64,000 nucleotides of DNA, from the NCBI RefSeq assembly GCF_001039355.2, contig NW_019773825.1, positions 551,026 through 615,025 of the forward strand. The letters run 5' to 3'. Origin of the DNA: Lingula anatina (taxonomy: Eukaryota; Brachiopoda; Lingulata; Lingulida; Lingulidae). The notes beneath the pieces are model-generated. The model was not told the origin of the DNA, made no database searches, and saw only the letters and a program-made list of their open reading frames with translations. The number at the start of each line of letters is the position of its first letter. Position 1 is the first letter of the stretch. The translations under genes were made by a program, and so were the position numbers. This document shows positions 45,462 through 58,100 of this stretch, piece after piece.

Positions 45462-47693
45462 TTAATAAAGGGTACCGGAGATGATCAGCATTGGTCAGAA
45501 TTGTGCCGGAAGTGTGACGTCAAATGGTGTTAGAAGCGAAGCTGAGTGGTCATTTTAACCTGGAGGTGAACGGCAGAGAAGACATGTAGTCGGAGGAAAA
45601 AGAAGTTTTCTAAACAACATAGTAAGATAACTCTCTTTTTTTTACGCATTTTGGGCAGAGAATACTTGTAGAAATAACAGATGCATGATCTGAAAACGTG
45701 ACACAGAACTTGAAGGTGCAAAATCGTGCTTAATTTGCGGTCAACTTGTTTTGAAATAAATGCTGCATCGACCGCCAGCGCGACAAAGAGCGTTAAGGGA
45801 AAATAAAATTTTCCGGGAGTTTATAAATCGTTGTCATGCGGAAATTTGGCATTAATATAATCTGATATGTCCATATCTAAGTATTTTGGGGTGTTTTTAT
45901 GGTATGGGCTGCAATTATAACGATGTTATAGAGGTCTTGAAGGACCTTGTAAAAACCAGGAAGTAGTTCGTAACTAACAACTGAACCGTACCGATCTCTG
46001 ACTGCTGTGCAAAGCTGTATCTTTTTTTCAATATTTTCAACGAATTTTTAGATCTTTACATGTCCATCTGACATGAAATTCCACACATATGAGCACACTT
46101 ATTCACCTTTTACACTGGGGTAGGCACAAATCAGTGACAAATGCCAAGACAAAGGTGACATTCTGACAGCCTCTTATCTGAGCTAAAAATCACAAGTGCG
46201 CGACTGGCATTTAATGGCATCTTACAGCTTATTACCTGTCAAAATGGTCTTGACTTGCACATTGATTGCTGTGCAGTAGCTCATTTGTTATTAATTGTTC
46301 AGTATTAATTTTGCTACTTTTAATTTTACTGAGTCTCAGGAAATGTTGTGTGCCTCTTTGCCCCAGTGTAGGCCCACTTTCTTAAGATGGAACATAGCTG
46401 TCCTACCATACATTTCCAGTAGATGAAAAACTGAAAAAGCAGTGGATAGTGAACATCAAGCGTGATGTAGGGAAGTCATTTCAGGTATATATTTTTCAGG
46501 GTGGTGGTGGCGAGGGGTTATACTTAGTGACAGGAAAAAAGATATTCTGTCATCTGTAATGGCTTTGCTCTCATAAGTTACATGGGTTTTGATTATTGTT
46601 GATTTAATATATAGTAAATGTTATATTTATATTAAACAATTACTACATATTTTTGTGTAAAAAAAAATGATGAAATTGTTTAAACACTGTCATAATTAGA
46701 GTTAAGTTATTCGGATTTTATATTCCAATCAAATTTTCTTATGTATCCTTAAAAGAAGGTTTTTAGTTACATAAATGCATTCACATATGTAGTATTATAA
46801 AGTATCATCATCATCATCAGTGCTCTTCGTCCCGTGTGGGACATAAGGCAACAGTCACTTCTTTCCATTATAAAACACAATTTGGTAAAACGATTCTCAC
46901 AGGTAGATAAGATATAACATGACCAATTTCTATAGGCTAATGATTGCCAGCCTGAGGAAATTGATTGCCAGTCTCTTTTGTCAGTGATTTCAAACTCAGA
47001 TAAGAGGCTGTCAAAATGTCACTTTTGTCTTGGCATTTGTCACTGATTAGCTCCTCCCCCAGTGTAAAAGGTGTATTAGTGTGATCATATGTGTGGAATT
47101 TCATGTCAGATGGACATATAAAGATCTAAAAATTCGTCAAAATATTGAAAAAAGATACAGCTTTGCACACCAGTCGGAGATCGGTACGATTCAGTTGTTA
47201 GTTACGAACTGCTTCCTGGTTTTCATAAGGTCCTTCAAGACCTCTATAACATCGTTATAATTGCAGCCCATACCATAAAACACCCCAAAATACTTAGATA
47301 TGGACATATCAGATTATATTAATGCCAAATTTCCGCATGACATCGATTTGAAGACTCCCGGGAATTATTTTCCCTTAACGCTCTTTGTCGCGCTGGTGGT
47401 CAATGCAGCATTTATTTCAAAACAAGTTGACCGCAAATTAAGCACGATTTTGCACCTTCAAGTTCCGTGTCACGTTTTCATATCATGCATCTTTTATTTC
47501 TACAAGTATTCTCTGCCCAAAATGCGTAAAAATGAGAGTTATCTTACCAGGTTGTTTGGAAAAGTTATATTTCCTCCGACTACACGTCTTCTCTCCCGTT
47601 CACCTCCAGGTTAAAATGACCACTCAGCTTCGCTTCTAACACCACTACACGTCACTTCCGGGCACAATCAGTCTTCTCCGATTCCCTTTATTA
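45462..47693. mobile_element. Fold-back element with about 720-bp inverted arms
   Basis: The left arm (45462 to about 46190) and right arm (about 46985 to 47693) are reverse complements with modest divergence and small indels. The outer ends are AATAAAGGG and CCCTTTATT. An 800-bp loop separates them. No transposase is seen; frames such as 47300-47614 and 45530-45721 are the same arm sequence read on the two sides. It could be a non-autonomous transposon with long TIRs or a palindromic rearrangement. I see no clear target duplication. Confidence 0.8.
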
Positions 47694-48439
47694 GCCCTTA
47701 GTAACTTTAGTAGGCGTGACAGACATCTAGGCCGCTTAAGTTGATGGCAGTTTAGCGAGAATCAGGTGGTGGAACTCGAGGAAATATTTGACAGGAGTCT
47801 TGACAACGGAAAAGGCGATGACCGGAGAAATCGAAGAATAGATAACTGCAGGCTGGAGACGATTTGGCCAGAACAACTCCTTCCTGAAAGAAATGAAATG
47901 TTAATTAGCTTGTTGTTAATTAACCCGTGACTGGAGTCTTTAATTTGGGCATTTGTGGTCTCAAACATAGGGTTCGTGTCAGAAAACGGCAATGATCGAT
48001 AATCGGGTTTGTCTCTTTCTCACTTGTAACTTCCGTTTTTCCACTTAATGGTGGCCACCAGCACAGGCAATAGTAGCTGGGGTAATAGGTGAGCTTAACC
48101 AATGAAATAAACTGTTTGTCTCATACTGTCTGTACTGATGTTAAGTGTATCGTGGGATCAGTCGTCGGTCTGGTATACTACATGTATCAAGAAAGCTACC
48201 TAGTTTAATGTATCTTTGAAATGCTCCACTGAACACAAGCTTGTGTTTCTTAATTTGAGCGGTAAGACACTGAAAGGACTGGGTGCTTTAACAGCAAAAG
48301 AACCTCCTTATTTTATGAATTGATGGTTTTGCGTGAATAATTGTAACAATCTTACATTTGCGGCATCCACAATCAAGAAACGTTCCCTCTTCGCTCTAGA
48401 AAGTAAAGCTGAAGTTTTTCAAGCTGTCGCCAATAGCTG
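47694..48439. other. Non-coding
   Basis: No gene recognised. The part near 48230-48440 may be the 3' end of the LINE described next. Confidence 0.4.
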
Positions 48440-49150
48440 AGACCAGCTAAACCTTAGGTGTTCCTAATGTATGACTTCTGTAGAATGTGTAATGTTTGCA
48501 CATTTCCTGCCTTGTCCGGAGACCAAAGCTGGCTTCAGTTGTTATGGTAATACCATTTCCAAAGATTTCCAAACATTTCCATAGCGTAAACTTGGGTATT
48601 TGGTCACGTGTTTGAAAGGTACGAAGTATACAAGCTATTTTATCTTTCATTGATTTGACTTTTTTTAGATATACATGTACAGTGTATGTAGACTGAATGT
48701 TCAATGTACAGTCATTACTCTTAGTGACCCCCCAAGACCTGTAACTAAGTTTTTCAGTTTTAACAATTCCTGTGAAAGGTACCAGTATATGGTGTCCCTT
48801 TCGCCATTGTCTCATGATCTCCTATTTGAATATGTTATTGCTCTGAGCCCAAGAGCATATTTCATTTAGACTTTTCTATAACTGCATGATTTATGACGTC
48901 TGCTGTTTTGATGGGATGTTCTACTCGGGTATCATCTGCCAAGCAAGACAGTGAAAGAGCCGTGCATGTCTCTGTTTATATATCCAAAAATGATTAGAAA
49001 GAGAAGTGGCCCTAAAACTGATCCTTGTGGAGCTCCAAATTTTACTGGCCTCGGTTCAGATAATATTTCTTTGACGCCCGTGCGGTCGTGACCGATTAAA
49101 TACGGTAGGACCGATGAAAATGGTGAGCTATCGGTCCTTTGAACCGGCAA
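48440..49150 (-). pseudogene. Degraded CR1/L2-like LINE reverse transcriptase
   Basis: On the minus strand the frame from 49150 gives VKFGAPQGSVLGPLLFL, the RT block before the active site. After frame changes, remnants of ADDT, SLNEICSWAQSNNI and MRQWRKGHH, then a VTKSNDCTLNI block and KVKSMKDKIACILRTFQTRD follow in the order expected of a CR1/L2/Jockey RT C-terminus. Many stops; inactive. Confidence 0.7.
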
Positions 49151-49322
49151 AATTTTTCTGAAAAGTATGACACTAATTCCGAGTTATTCTGACTTGAAAG
49201 TATCATGTAACATTAATTCTCACCGACGAATCGTAAGAAAATCTCCCTTTTCTCCCATTTTAATGCTTTTCATTTGTGGAATCCCTGGTTCCGTTATTAG
49301 GCGCAGTCACTGTTTATTCATT

Positions 49323-50185
49323 NNNNNNNNNNNNNNNNNNNNNNNNNNNNNNNNNNNNNNNNNNNNNNNNNNNNNNNNNNNNNNNNNNNNNNNNNNNNNN
49401 NNNNNNNNNNNNNNNNNNNNNNNNNNNNNNNNNNNNNNNNNNNNNNNNNNNNNNNNNNNNNNNNNNNNNNNNNNNNNNNNNNNNNNNNNNNNNNNNNNNN
49501 NNNNNNNNNNNNNNNNNNNNNNNNNNNNNNNNNNNNNNNNNNNNNNNNNNNNNNNNNNNNNNNNNNNNNNNNNNNNNNNNNNNNNNNNNNNNNNNNNNNN
49601 NNNNNNNNNNNNNNNNNNNNNNNNNNNNNNNNNNNNNNNNNNNNNNNNNNNNNNNNNNNNNNNNNNNNNNNNNNNNNNNNNNNNNNNNNNNNNNNNNNNN
49701 NNNNNNNNNNNNNNNNNNNNNNNNNNNNNNNNNNNNNNNNNNNNNNNNNNNNNNNNNNNNNNNNNNNNNNNNNNNNNNNNNNNNNNNNNNNNNNNNNNNN
49801 NNNNNNNNNNNNNNNNNNNNNNNNNNNNNNNNNNNNNNNNNNNNNNNNNNNNNNNNNNNNNNNNNNNNNNNNNNNNNNNNNNNNNNNNNNNNNNNNNNNN
49901 NNNNNNNNNNNNNNNNNNNNNNNNNNNNNNNNNNNNNNNNNNNNNNNNNNNNNNNNNNNNNNNNNNNNNNNNNNNNNNNNNNNNNNNNNNNNNNNNNNNN
50001 NNNNNNNNNNNNNNNNNNNNNNNNNNNNNNNNNNNNNNNNNNNNNNNNNNNNNNNNNNNNNNNNNNNNNNNNNNNNNNNNNNNNNNNNNNNNNNNNNNNN
50101 NNNNNNNNNNNNNNNNNNNNNNNNNNNNNNNNNNNNNNNNNNNNNNNNNNNNNNNNNNNNNNNNNNNNNNNNNNNNNNNNNNNNN
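49323..50185. other. Assembly gap (863 N)
   Basis: Run of N. Frames reported across it have no meaning. Confidence 0.99.
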
Positions 50186-51350
50186 TGCATCTTTATTTTC
50201 TGTTTTTTGTCTGTACATTTGACAGCTTTGCTGCCTTGTTCTCTATTGCTCCCTGAAAATAAGGTATATACACAATGCTGATGACATTGGATATGCACAG
50301 TAAGGGGGGGGGGGTGAATAACTTGTCACTAATAATTTAAATTTATTCAGAAGTTGTATGGCTCTGTTTGAAAAGAATATTATCTGAGCAATCCTGTATT
50401 ACAGATCTCAAAATAAAAAACCTGCAAAAATGGGCCTCTTGATTATTTTGAGGAATTACAGTAACTGTATTTTGGGACAGAATTGATGGCAGCCATCTTG
50501 TATTTATAAAAATTGGATAGATTTGCCCTTATCAAAGCATTGTTTGAATTCCTGGCTGTGAGTCTTTGATTAAATTTGATTATTGGAAGGTATTATCTCA
50601 AAATGTACTGATATCTTGATTTCAGTCGTTTGGTTTTCTGCTAAAATTGCTAAAGTTTGAGGCACTTTTTCAATATCTTCTGTTGTGTTTAACACACTTT
50701 TTAAAATTTGTGTGATGAGACCAATATATGCTCAGGATCCCTATACAATTTTATGGCTGTCAACCCTGCAAAAAGAGAGATATGAATGCTTGAACATTGC
50801 TTGGTAGAAAAGTGAGTTTGGGGGGTGGGGTTATAAAAATGGGCGTGGCTCGTTAGTTTGTGGGTTAAACTGAAATAAGTAACATATTCTCAATGGCAAA
50901 TGGCTGGTTTAAATAGGTAAATTATCAATTTATTTTAAAAAGTCATCAGTTTTGACATATTTCCTTATGAAGTGGCTTTATTGACCGAAGCTGAAAATCA
51001 AGCCAAAAATGGCCAAAACCTTTAATATTATATAAAAATTATAGCCAATGATTTCTTTTGGGATTGTTGCCTTCAATGTGAATATCTCCTATATATGCAA
51101 CTATATTATGAATTTGGTTGAAATCTGTTGACCCCCACCTTGCCACCCTCTGACTGGTCTCATCATGGACACACACTTAATATAAAACATACAGCTTTAA
51201 GTTGTTACAGATTGCACATAAAACATACAGCTTTAGGTTGTTACAGATTGCACATATTAACTGAAAGAAGTATTTACAGAACATCTGACCTGAGATGACA
51301 CCTTACTACTTGCCATTTTGCAGCAAGTCCATTTTCTCAATGTCGTATTA
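50186..51350. other. Non-coding upstream of GHITM, with dispersed repeat and small tandem
   Basis: 50408-50685 is a near-identical copy of 56038-56306. 51178-51257 is a 38-base unit in two tandem copies (CATACAGCTTTAAGTTGTTA). No gene seen. Confidence 0.6.
50408..50685. repeat. Dispersed repeat, copy 1
   Basis: Starts CAAAATAAAAAACCTGCAAA and ends near TTTTTCAATATCT. It matches 56038-56306 with one or two differences. There it sits in GHITM intron 2 of one haplotype only, so it is a mobile repeat (SINE or MITE-like) still polymorphic. Confidence 0.75.
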
Positions 51351-51362
51351 TGCGCATGCGCA
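51351..51362. promoter_or_regulatory. NRF-1 type palindrome upstream of GHITM
   Basis: TGCGCATGCGCA is a perfect match to the nuclear respiratory factor 1 consensus. It lies 385 bases upstream of the GHITM start codon and about 150 upstream of a probable non-coding first exon ending at the GTGAGT donor at 51511. NRF-1 controls many nuclear genes for mitochondrial proteins, which fits this gene. Confidence 0.7.
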
Positions 51363-51668
51363 ATCCCAATCAGGTAGCCAGCCTGAAAAGCTCGCTGTAA
51401 AATAATTTATATAATCCATAAATGCGCTGCAGGATACCTACAAAGGTCAGCTGTTCCGAAAAGATCTTTACCTTTCTTTATGTAATTGCTGCATTCGAAG
51501 TGTCTTACTGGTGAGTAAATCAGCCATTATTATTATAAATGGAATGAAATAAGTGACATGCGTTGCATCATGACTGGAGTGGAACATTCTAGATTTTCGT
51601 CATATATATAAGCCCTCGGAAGACGTAAATAAGATGTAGAGAATCTGTATGACTTTGAATATTTACAG

Positions 51669-53747
51669 ATATTTTAACCAACTGCAAAGAAAGCCTAAAT
51701 CGACGGAAAGTTAACGAGAAAAGTAGCCAGGAAAGATGTATGCGTCAAGGCTGACTAGAGTTCCCCTGACTGCATTTGTAACCACTCTGTCGAGACCCCC
51801 GGCGCTTGCCGCCCCAACCCGCCCAGGACTTTGGCAAAAATGTCGAGGGTACGCCAGGAAGCCACAGAGTGTTGGTCTTGGAAAAGAAGGAGTGAAAAGG
51901 CCAACCCTTAAGGAAAGAGCAATGGCCCCAGCAGGAGACTCGGGTAAGTATAAAAGTTAAGATATTATATATATTATGACCCCCCCCCTCCCCCTCCTCC
52001 CCCCTCCCCCTCCCCCTCCCCCTCTTAATCCGTCACTGGATATCGGCGTCTCCCCAACACTAATGTGACACTTGTGACCACTGGTGACAAGAAAAACACT
52101 TAGTGATGACAGTGCAGATTGAAGATGTGGGACTGACATGGAAACATACAGTATGTGTTATAATATAATACTATAATATTTAGTCTGTGGATATTTATAA
52201 TAGAAAAAACAATATCAATTACTACTACCTACCTGGTCACCCTGTTATACAATTGAATGTGCCCAGTCTAATGATTTTTTAAAATTGTTGATTCAAATAT
52301 GGATGTTAAAATGTGCCTGTACTAAGGGTTGGAAGAAGTTTTGAGTGTGGATTTATTTTTCCCCTTGTATAATGATTCTGTAATTATTTGCCCCAGAGTA
52401 TTAGATGGGATGATTGTATCAGGCATTTCAAAGCTTGATCCTTGTGACTCCATTTCAGCCTTCAATATTGGCAAGGGTTTGCTGGCGGGGTCTTCTGCAC
52501 TGGGAATCGGAGCACTATGTTACTATGGCTTGAATGGCGAAGATGGAGCACTAGACAGAGCAGGGTAAGTTTTCTTGTGAACTTGATTTTGTTTTACACT
52601 GACTGTGGTAAGCAAGATAGAGGAATTTAGGTAAGAAAGTGTAAGTTGATAGTGTTATGATTGACTCAACATTCTACACCAAGATGATGAAGGACATACG
52701 CAAAAAAAAATTAATAAATATATAAATAAATTAATATGATGAATGTGAATTGAATCACAAATTGTTTCACTGTATCAGGTTTCCCATTTATTCTAAATGC
52801 TTAGAGATATAATTGGTCATGGTAAATTATCTCCACATTGCATAGGAATCTGTGTGAAATCTCACTAAGATCTTCACAAATTATAGTGTAACTTTCAAGA
52901 TAGATACTTATATACAATGGAAGGAAAGGCATTATTAAAGTTTCAACCAAAACGGGGTATAGTAATATTATTTAGATAATTTTTGTTGTTTTACTTTTCT
53001 ATTTCTGTAGTTGCCTTTCCCTTGTCAAAGGTATTTGTTCTTGGGTTCCTCTCTGGTTTTTGTTTTTTGTTTTATGGAGAAGCCATGTTCTACATTTGTT
53101 GATTTTTATTAGATTTTGGCCTCAGTATGTGAAGGATCGGATACATTCTACATACATGTACTTTGGAGGAAGTTTGGTACTGACTGCAGCATCTGCATCA
53201 GTAGTGTACAGAACCCCAGCACTGTTAAACCTAGTGACTAAAAATGGATGGATGGTAAGTACACAGCTTGGCTAAACTTTGGGTTGTAAACTCACTGCAT
53301 GAGCTGAACATAGAAAACGTAGTTGTCACTGTTGATTAAGAAACAAATTTAGCATTTTTCTCAAGTATATTTTGTATTTATACTAGTTTTTTTTTTTTTT
53401 TTTTTTTTACTAGGGCAAGGCTTAATTGATTGACAACACTTTTATATCAGAATTTTTTCACCCACGTCTCTGATCCTGCTGTATGTTTTTCTGCAGAATT
53501 TTTATTCACATATAATTATTATATGATTATTCATTTCAAACCTACCAGGCTCTTATTGCAACCATGGCTGCTATGATAGGCTCGGGTATGGTAGCGCGCT
53601 CTATTCCATATAAGCCAGGTTTTGGAACAAAGCAACTGGCCTGGATGGCACACTGTGGTATCTTGGGGGCTGTGGTGGCGCCACTTGCTTTCCTGGGTGG
53701 ACCGATTTTACTGCGAGCTGCCTGGTACACGGCTGGTATTGTGGGAG
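51669..53747 (+). CDS. GHITM: GHITM (TMBIM5), exons 1-4 of haplotype contig A
   Basis: Coding exons 51736-51943, 52459-52564, 53113-53254 and 53549-53747, all with GT-AG borders. The coding exon begins after an acceptor ending 51668; a 5' untranslated exon probably ends at 51510. Joined to exons 5-7 of the other copies, the coding length is 1020 bases (339 residues), close to human GHITM (about 345). The N-terminus (MYASRLTRVPLTAFVTT...) is arginine-rich and amphipathic, a mitochondrial presequence. Then come AFNIGKGLLAGSSALGIGALCYY (transmembrane), FWPQYVKDRIHSTYMYFGG, the Bax-inhibitor-1 family helices in exon 4 (ATMAAMIGSGMVARSIPY, GILGAVVAPLAFLGGP) and more. The protein is an inner-membrane ion antiporter/cristae factor of the TMBIM family. 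The copy stops at a single N at 53900. Confidence 0.9.
51978..52023. repeat. C-rich low-complexity tract in GHITM intron 1
   Basis: CCCCCTCCC-type repeats. The corresponding tract in the second haplotype copy (53901-53920) is where the assembly broke with a single N. Confidence 0.85.
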
Positions 53748-53899
53748 GTAGGTGTAGACATATGCTAAGTGGTGTGTGTCATTCAACAACAATATAAGAA
53801 AGTGGTCAAAGAGATACATCAGCTTGGTGATGTATCACCAGTCAAGGGAAGGGGTTTTGTCCATAAGTTTCTGAAGTCTGCAAACTTCTACATTTTTCT

Positions 53900-53900
53900 N
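53900..53900. other. Single-N contig join (A to B)
   Basis: On the left is intron 4 of GHITM; on the right the sequence jumps back to intron 1 (the C-rich tract and TCCGTCACTGG phrase also found at 52020-52040). The same gene therefore restarts. Confidence 0.9.
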
Positions 53901-53990
53901 CCCCCCTCCCCCCTACCCCCTCTGAATCCGTCACTGGCAATATCAGCATCTCCCCAACACTAATGTGACACTTGTGACCGCAAATGGTGA

Positions 53991-54022
<32 letters not shown>

Positions 54023-54322
54023 ACTTAGTGATGACAGTGCAAATTGAAGATGTTGGACTGACATGGAAACGTGTTATAATATAATATACTGTAATATTTA
54101 GTCTGTGAATATTTATAATAGAAAAAACAATATCAGTTACTACTACCAAACTGGTCACCCTGTTATACCAATGAATGTACCCAGTCTAATGATTTTTTAA
54201 GTTGTTTATTCAAATGTGGATGTTAAAATGTGCCTGTACTAAGGGTTGGAAGGAGTTTTGAGTGTGGATTTATTTTTCCCCTTGTATAATGATTCTGTAA
54301 TTATTTGTCCTAGAGTATTAGA

Positions 54323-55060
54323 TAATAATAATAATAATTTATTAAGATTGCAACCCAGTGGGTTGAAGTTGTACATAGAAAGTTAAAAAAAAAAAAAAAT
54401 TATAATGATAATAAAATGAATATTTGCATGAATAAAACTGAGTTAAAAGACTGCTAACTGAACTTAAAAATTATTGTACTTAGACTGCTAACTGAACTTT
54501 AAAATTATTGTACTTAGGATAAAAGACAGCATAATACTATTGGAAATTTAAAAGTGCATATGGAATAAAAGAGCATCGGAATCTGTCGGTCTTAAATTTT
54601 GGCATTTTGTATCTATTGTTAGATCTTAAAAGACGATTGGAATGCTCAATTAAGATGTGATTCAATTTGTCAGAGGATTCGGTTATTTTGTAAAAGAAAG
54701 TTTTGCACAGATCTTCCCTTCGTTTTTCTAAAGTGCACATATTTGCCAGGTTCAGGGCTTCATCATAGTGTAGGTCAGGGAAAATAATTTTTAAAGCACG
54801 ACTTTGGACAGTCTCTAAAAGTTTGCATTGCTCTATAGTTAGTCCTGGATGCCACACAGGGCAGGCATATTCTAGAATTGAGCGCACAATACTTTGGTAA
54901 ACTTGGATTAAGTCAGCAGGGCTGAGCTTAGCTCGCTTCAGTTGTCGGAGGAAATAGAGTCTTGCACATGCTTTTTTATATATATGATCCACATGAGTAC
55001 CCCATTTTAGGTCATTGCTAAATATGGATGCCCAGAAGTTTGAACTGTGTAACTGTGTAA
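54323..55060 (-). mobile_element. 5'-truncated CR1/L2-like LINE in GHITM intron 1 of one haplotype
   Basis: Contig A reads AGAGTATTAG-ATGGGATG without the insertion; contig B has about 740 bases between. On the minus strand the frame 55088-54537 gives the C-terminal RT region: DLKWGTHVDHIYKKACARLYF, LRQLKRAKLS, VRSILEYACPVWHPGLT, SRALKIIF and LEKRREDLCKTFF. The 3' end on this strand is an ATT trinucleotide tail (plus-strand AATAATAAT at 54324-54340). The frame is open, so it is recent. Confidence 0.88.
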
Positions 55061-55115
55061 GATGGGATGATTGTATCAGGCATTTCAAAGCTTGATCACT
55101 GTGATTCCATTTCAG

Positions 55116-58100
55116 CTTTTAATATTGGCAAGGGTTTGCTGGCGGGGTCTTCTGCACTGGGAATCGGAGCACTATGTTACTATGGCTTGAATGGCGAAGA
55201 TGGAGCACTAGACAGAGCAGGGTAAGTTTTCTTGTGAACTTGATTTTGTTTTACATTGACTGTGGTAAGCAAGATGGAGGAATTTAGGTAAGAAAGTTAA
55301 ATTTAAGTTACTAGTATTATGATTGACTCAACATTCTACACCAAGATGATAAAGGATATGTGCAAAAAATAAATAACGAAATATATTAATAAATTAATTT
55401 TTACCGTTGAATGTAAATTGAACTACAAATTGTTTCACTGTTTCAGGTTTCCCATTTGTTCTAAATGCTTACATATATAATTGTCCATAGTAAATTATCT
55501 TCACAAATGGAGGAGGTTAAAGGAATAATAACTCTTCGTATGAGATCTATATTTCACAATAAAAACATTGTGAACAACTCATAGAAATAAGATATATTCT
55601 GTTTTACCACAAAAACAGCAGTTATAGGCTTATAGCTGTCATTCTGATATCTGAGCTTGTCTTTAGACCACGTGACCTCCATTGATGGCTATACTTTGTT
55701 ATAATCTCTTAAGAGATAATAACAAAAAAACAAACTTTTTAGAAAAAAAAAAAAAAAAAACAGGGACTAACTTTGAATGTAAAAATGGATTCATTAACCA
55801 TTGATAAATATGGGAAAAATGTTGTTAACTCCAGGAAAATTCATTTTTTGGCCAAACAAAAGTTATTATCCCTTTAAGTTTGCATTGGAATTGGTGTGTC
55901 TCTAAGTTCTTCACAAATTATAATGCAATTTTCAAGATAGGTATATACTGTTTAAGGAAAGACATTATTACAATTTCAACCAAATAGGGTATAGTAATAT
56001 TATTAAGATAATTTTTGTTGTTTAAATTTTTCCATTTCAAAATAAAAAACCTGCAAAAATGGGCCTCTTGATTATTTTGAGGAATTACAGTAACTGTATT
56101 TTGGGACAGAATTGATGGCAGCCATCTTGTATTTATAAAAATTGGATAGATTTGCCCTTATCAAAGCATTGTTTGAATTCCTGGCTGTGAGTCTTTGATT
56201 AAATTTGATTATTGGAAGGTATTATCTCAAAATGTACTGATATCTTGATTTCAGTCGTTTGGTTTTCTGCTAAAATTGCTAAAGTGTGAGGCACTTTTTC
56301 AATATCTCTCAATATCAATTTCAGTAGTTTGCTTTTCCTTGGCAAAGGTCTTTGTTCTTGGGTTCCTCTCTGGTTGTTGTTTTTTTGGTTTATGAGAGAG
56401 CCATTGTCTACATTTTCTATTTATTTTTTTAATTAGATTTTGGCCCCAGTATGTGAAAGACCGGATACATTCTACATACATGTACTTTGGAGGAAGTTTG
56501 GTACTGACTGCAGCATCTGCATCAGTAGTGTACAGAACCCCAGCACTGTTAAACCTAGTGACTAAAAATGGATGGATGGTAAGTACACAGCTTGGCTAAA
56601 CATTGGGTTGTGAACTCACTGCATGAGCTGAACATAGAAAACATAGTTGTCACTGTTGATTAGGAAACACATTTGGCATTTTTCTCATGTATATTTGCAT
56701 TTATAAGTGTTTTTACTTTAAATTTTACTTTTTACTTTTTTCTTCACGGCAAGGATTTATTGATATACCACCCACTTTTATATCAGAATTCTCTCACCCA
56801 TGTCTCTGATCCTGCTGTGTATATTTCTGCAGAATTTTTATTCACATATAATTGTTAAAGGATCATTCATTTCGCACTTACCAGGCTCTTATTGCAACCA
56901 TGGCTGCCATGATAGGCTCGGGTATGGTGGCGCGCTCTATTCCATATAAGCCAGGTTTTGGAACAAAGCAACTGGCCTGGATGGCACACTGTGGTATCTT
57001 GGGGGCTGTGGTGGCGCCACTTGCTTTCCTGGGTGGACCGATTTTACTGCGAGCTGCCTGGTACACGGCTGGCATTGTGGGAGGTAGGTGTAGACATATG
57101 CTAAGTGGTGTGTGTCATTCAACAACAATATAAGAAAGTGGTCAAAGAGATACATCAGCTTGGTGATGTATCACCAGTCAAGGGAAGGGGTTTTGTCCAT
57201 AAGTTTCTGAAGTCTGCAAACTTCTACATTTTTCTTGGTTGATAAGTTGGTTTTCAGCTCCCAAAAGACTTTGTCCAAAATTGAAATATGTCAGGAAAAT
57301 ATTGTAACCGAGTGTCACAATTTTTGGTAATTTAGTTGGGTTTTATGTGTTGCCTTTTGTGGTCATGTATGTTGGAACGTAAAGTCTTATTCAGGAAGTT
57401 TTGTATTTTCAGGTTTGTCCACCATAGCTCTGTGTGCACCCAGTGAGAAATTCTTGTACATGGGAGGCACCCTTGGAATGGGACTGGGAGCTGTCATTGT
57501 TGCCTCTTTAGGTGAGTGAACAGGGATCTTTTATCTTAATTTAAGGTATCACTGAAGTATAATCTAATTTATAGGTTTAATCTAGGTTTATTTAAGTATA
57601 ATCTGTTGGTTTAATGATAAAATATGAGGGCTTACATTTCAAAGACTACCTTCACATTACTTGCTTGTTTTCTGTATTACCCGGGTTTAAATTGTCTTTT
57701 ATTAGTTTCTTCACCTAGCCACACTCTTATACATATAACTTGAACATTGATTCTTCTTTGTAATCCAGGAGGCATGTTTTTCCCCCCTACTACTACCTTG
57801 GGTGCAGGTCTTTACAGTATCTCCATGTATGGTGGACTAGTGGTGTTTGGCTTATTCATGCTCTATGATACACAGAAAATTATTAAAAATGCAGAGCACC
57901 ATCCCATGGATGCTTACGCTATGGAGCCATTTGATCCTGTCAATAAGTGAGTATAGGTCAATGATATTTCCATATAGTAAACTAAGAGGAGTGTCTTGTA
58001 TTAATTTTTTCCTTCTTTTCTTGTGAAAGTTTTTTATCGGTGTAAAAGAAACTTTCCAGAGGGATGTTAATGAACAAATGTCACAAAAAGATATGTAACT

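Noticed and set aside
49167-50298. Long open frames of 300-350 residues on both strands
   Set aside because: They run through the N gap and consist almost wholly of unknown residues.
53564-57155. Two identical 72-93 residue frames suggesting a duplicated small gene
   Set aside because: They are exon 4 of GHITM plus intron readthrough and their antisense, repeated because contigs overlap.
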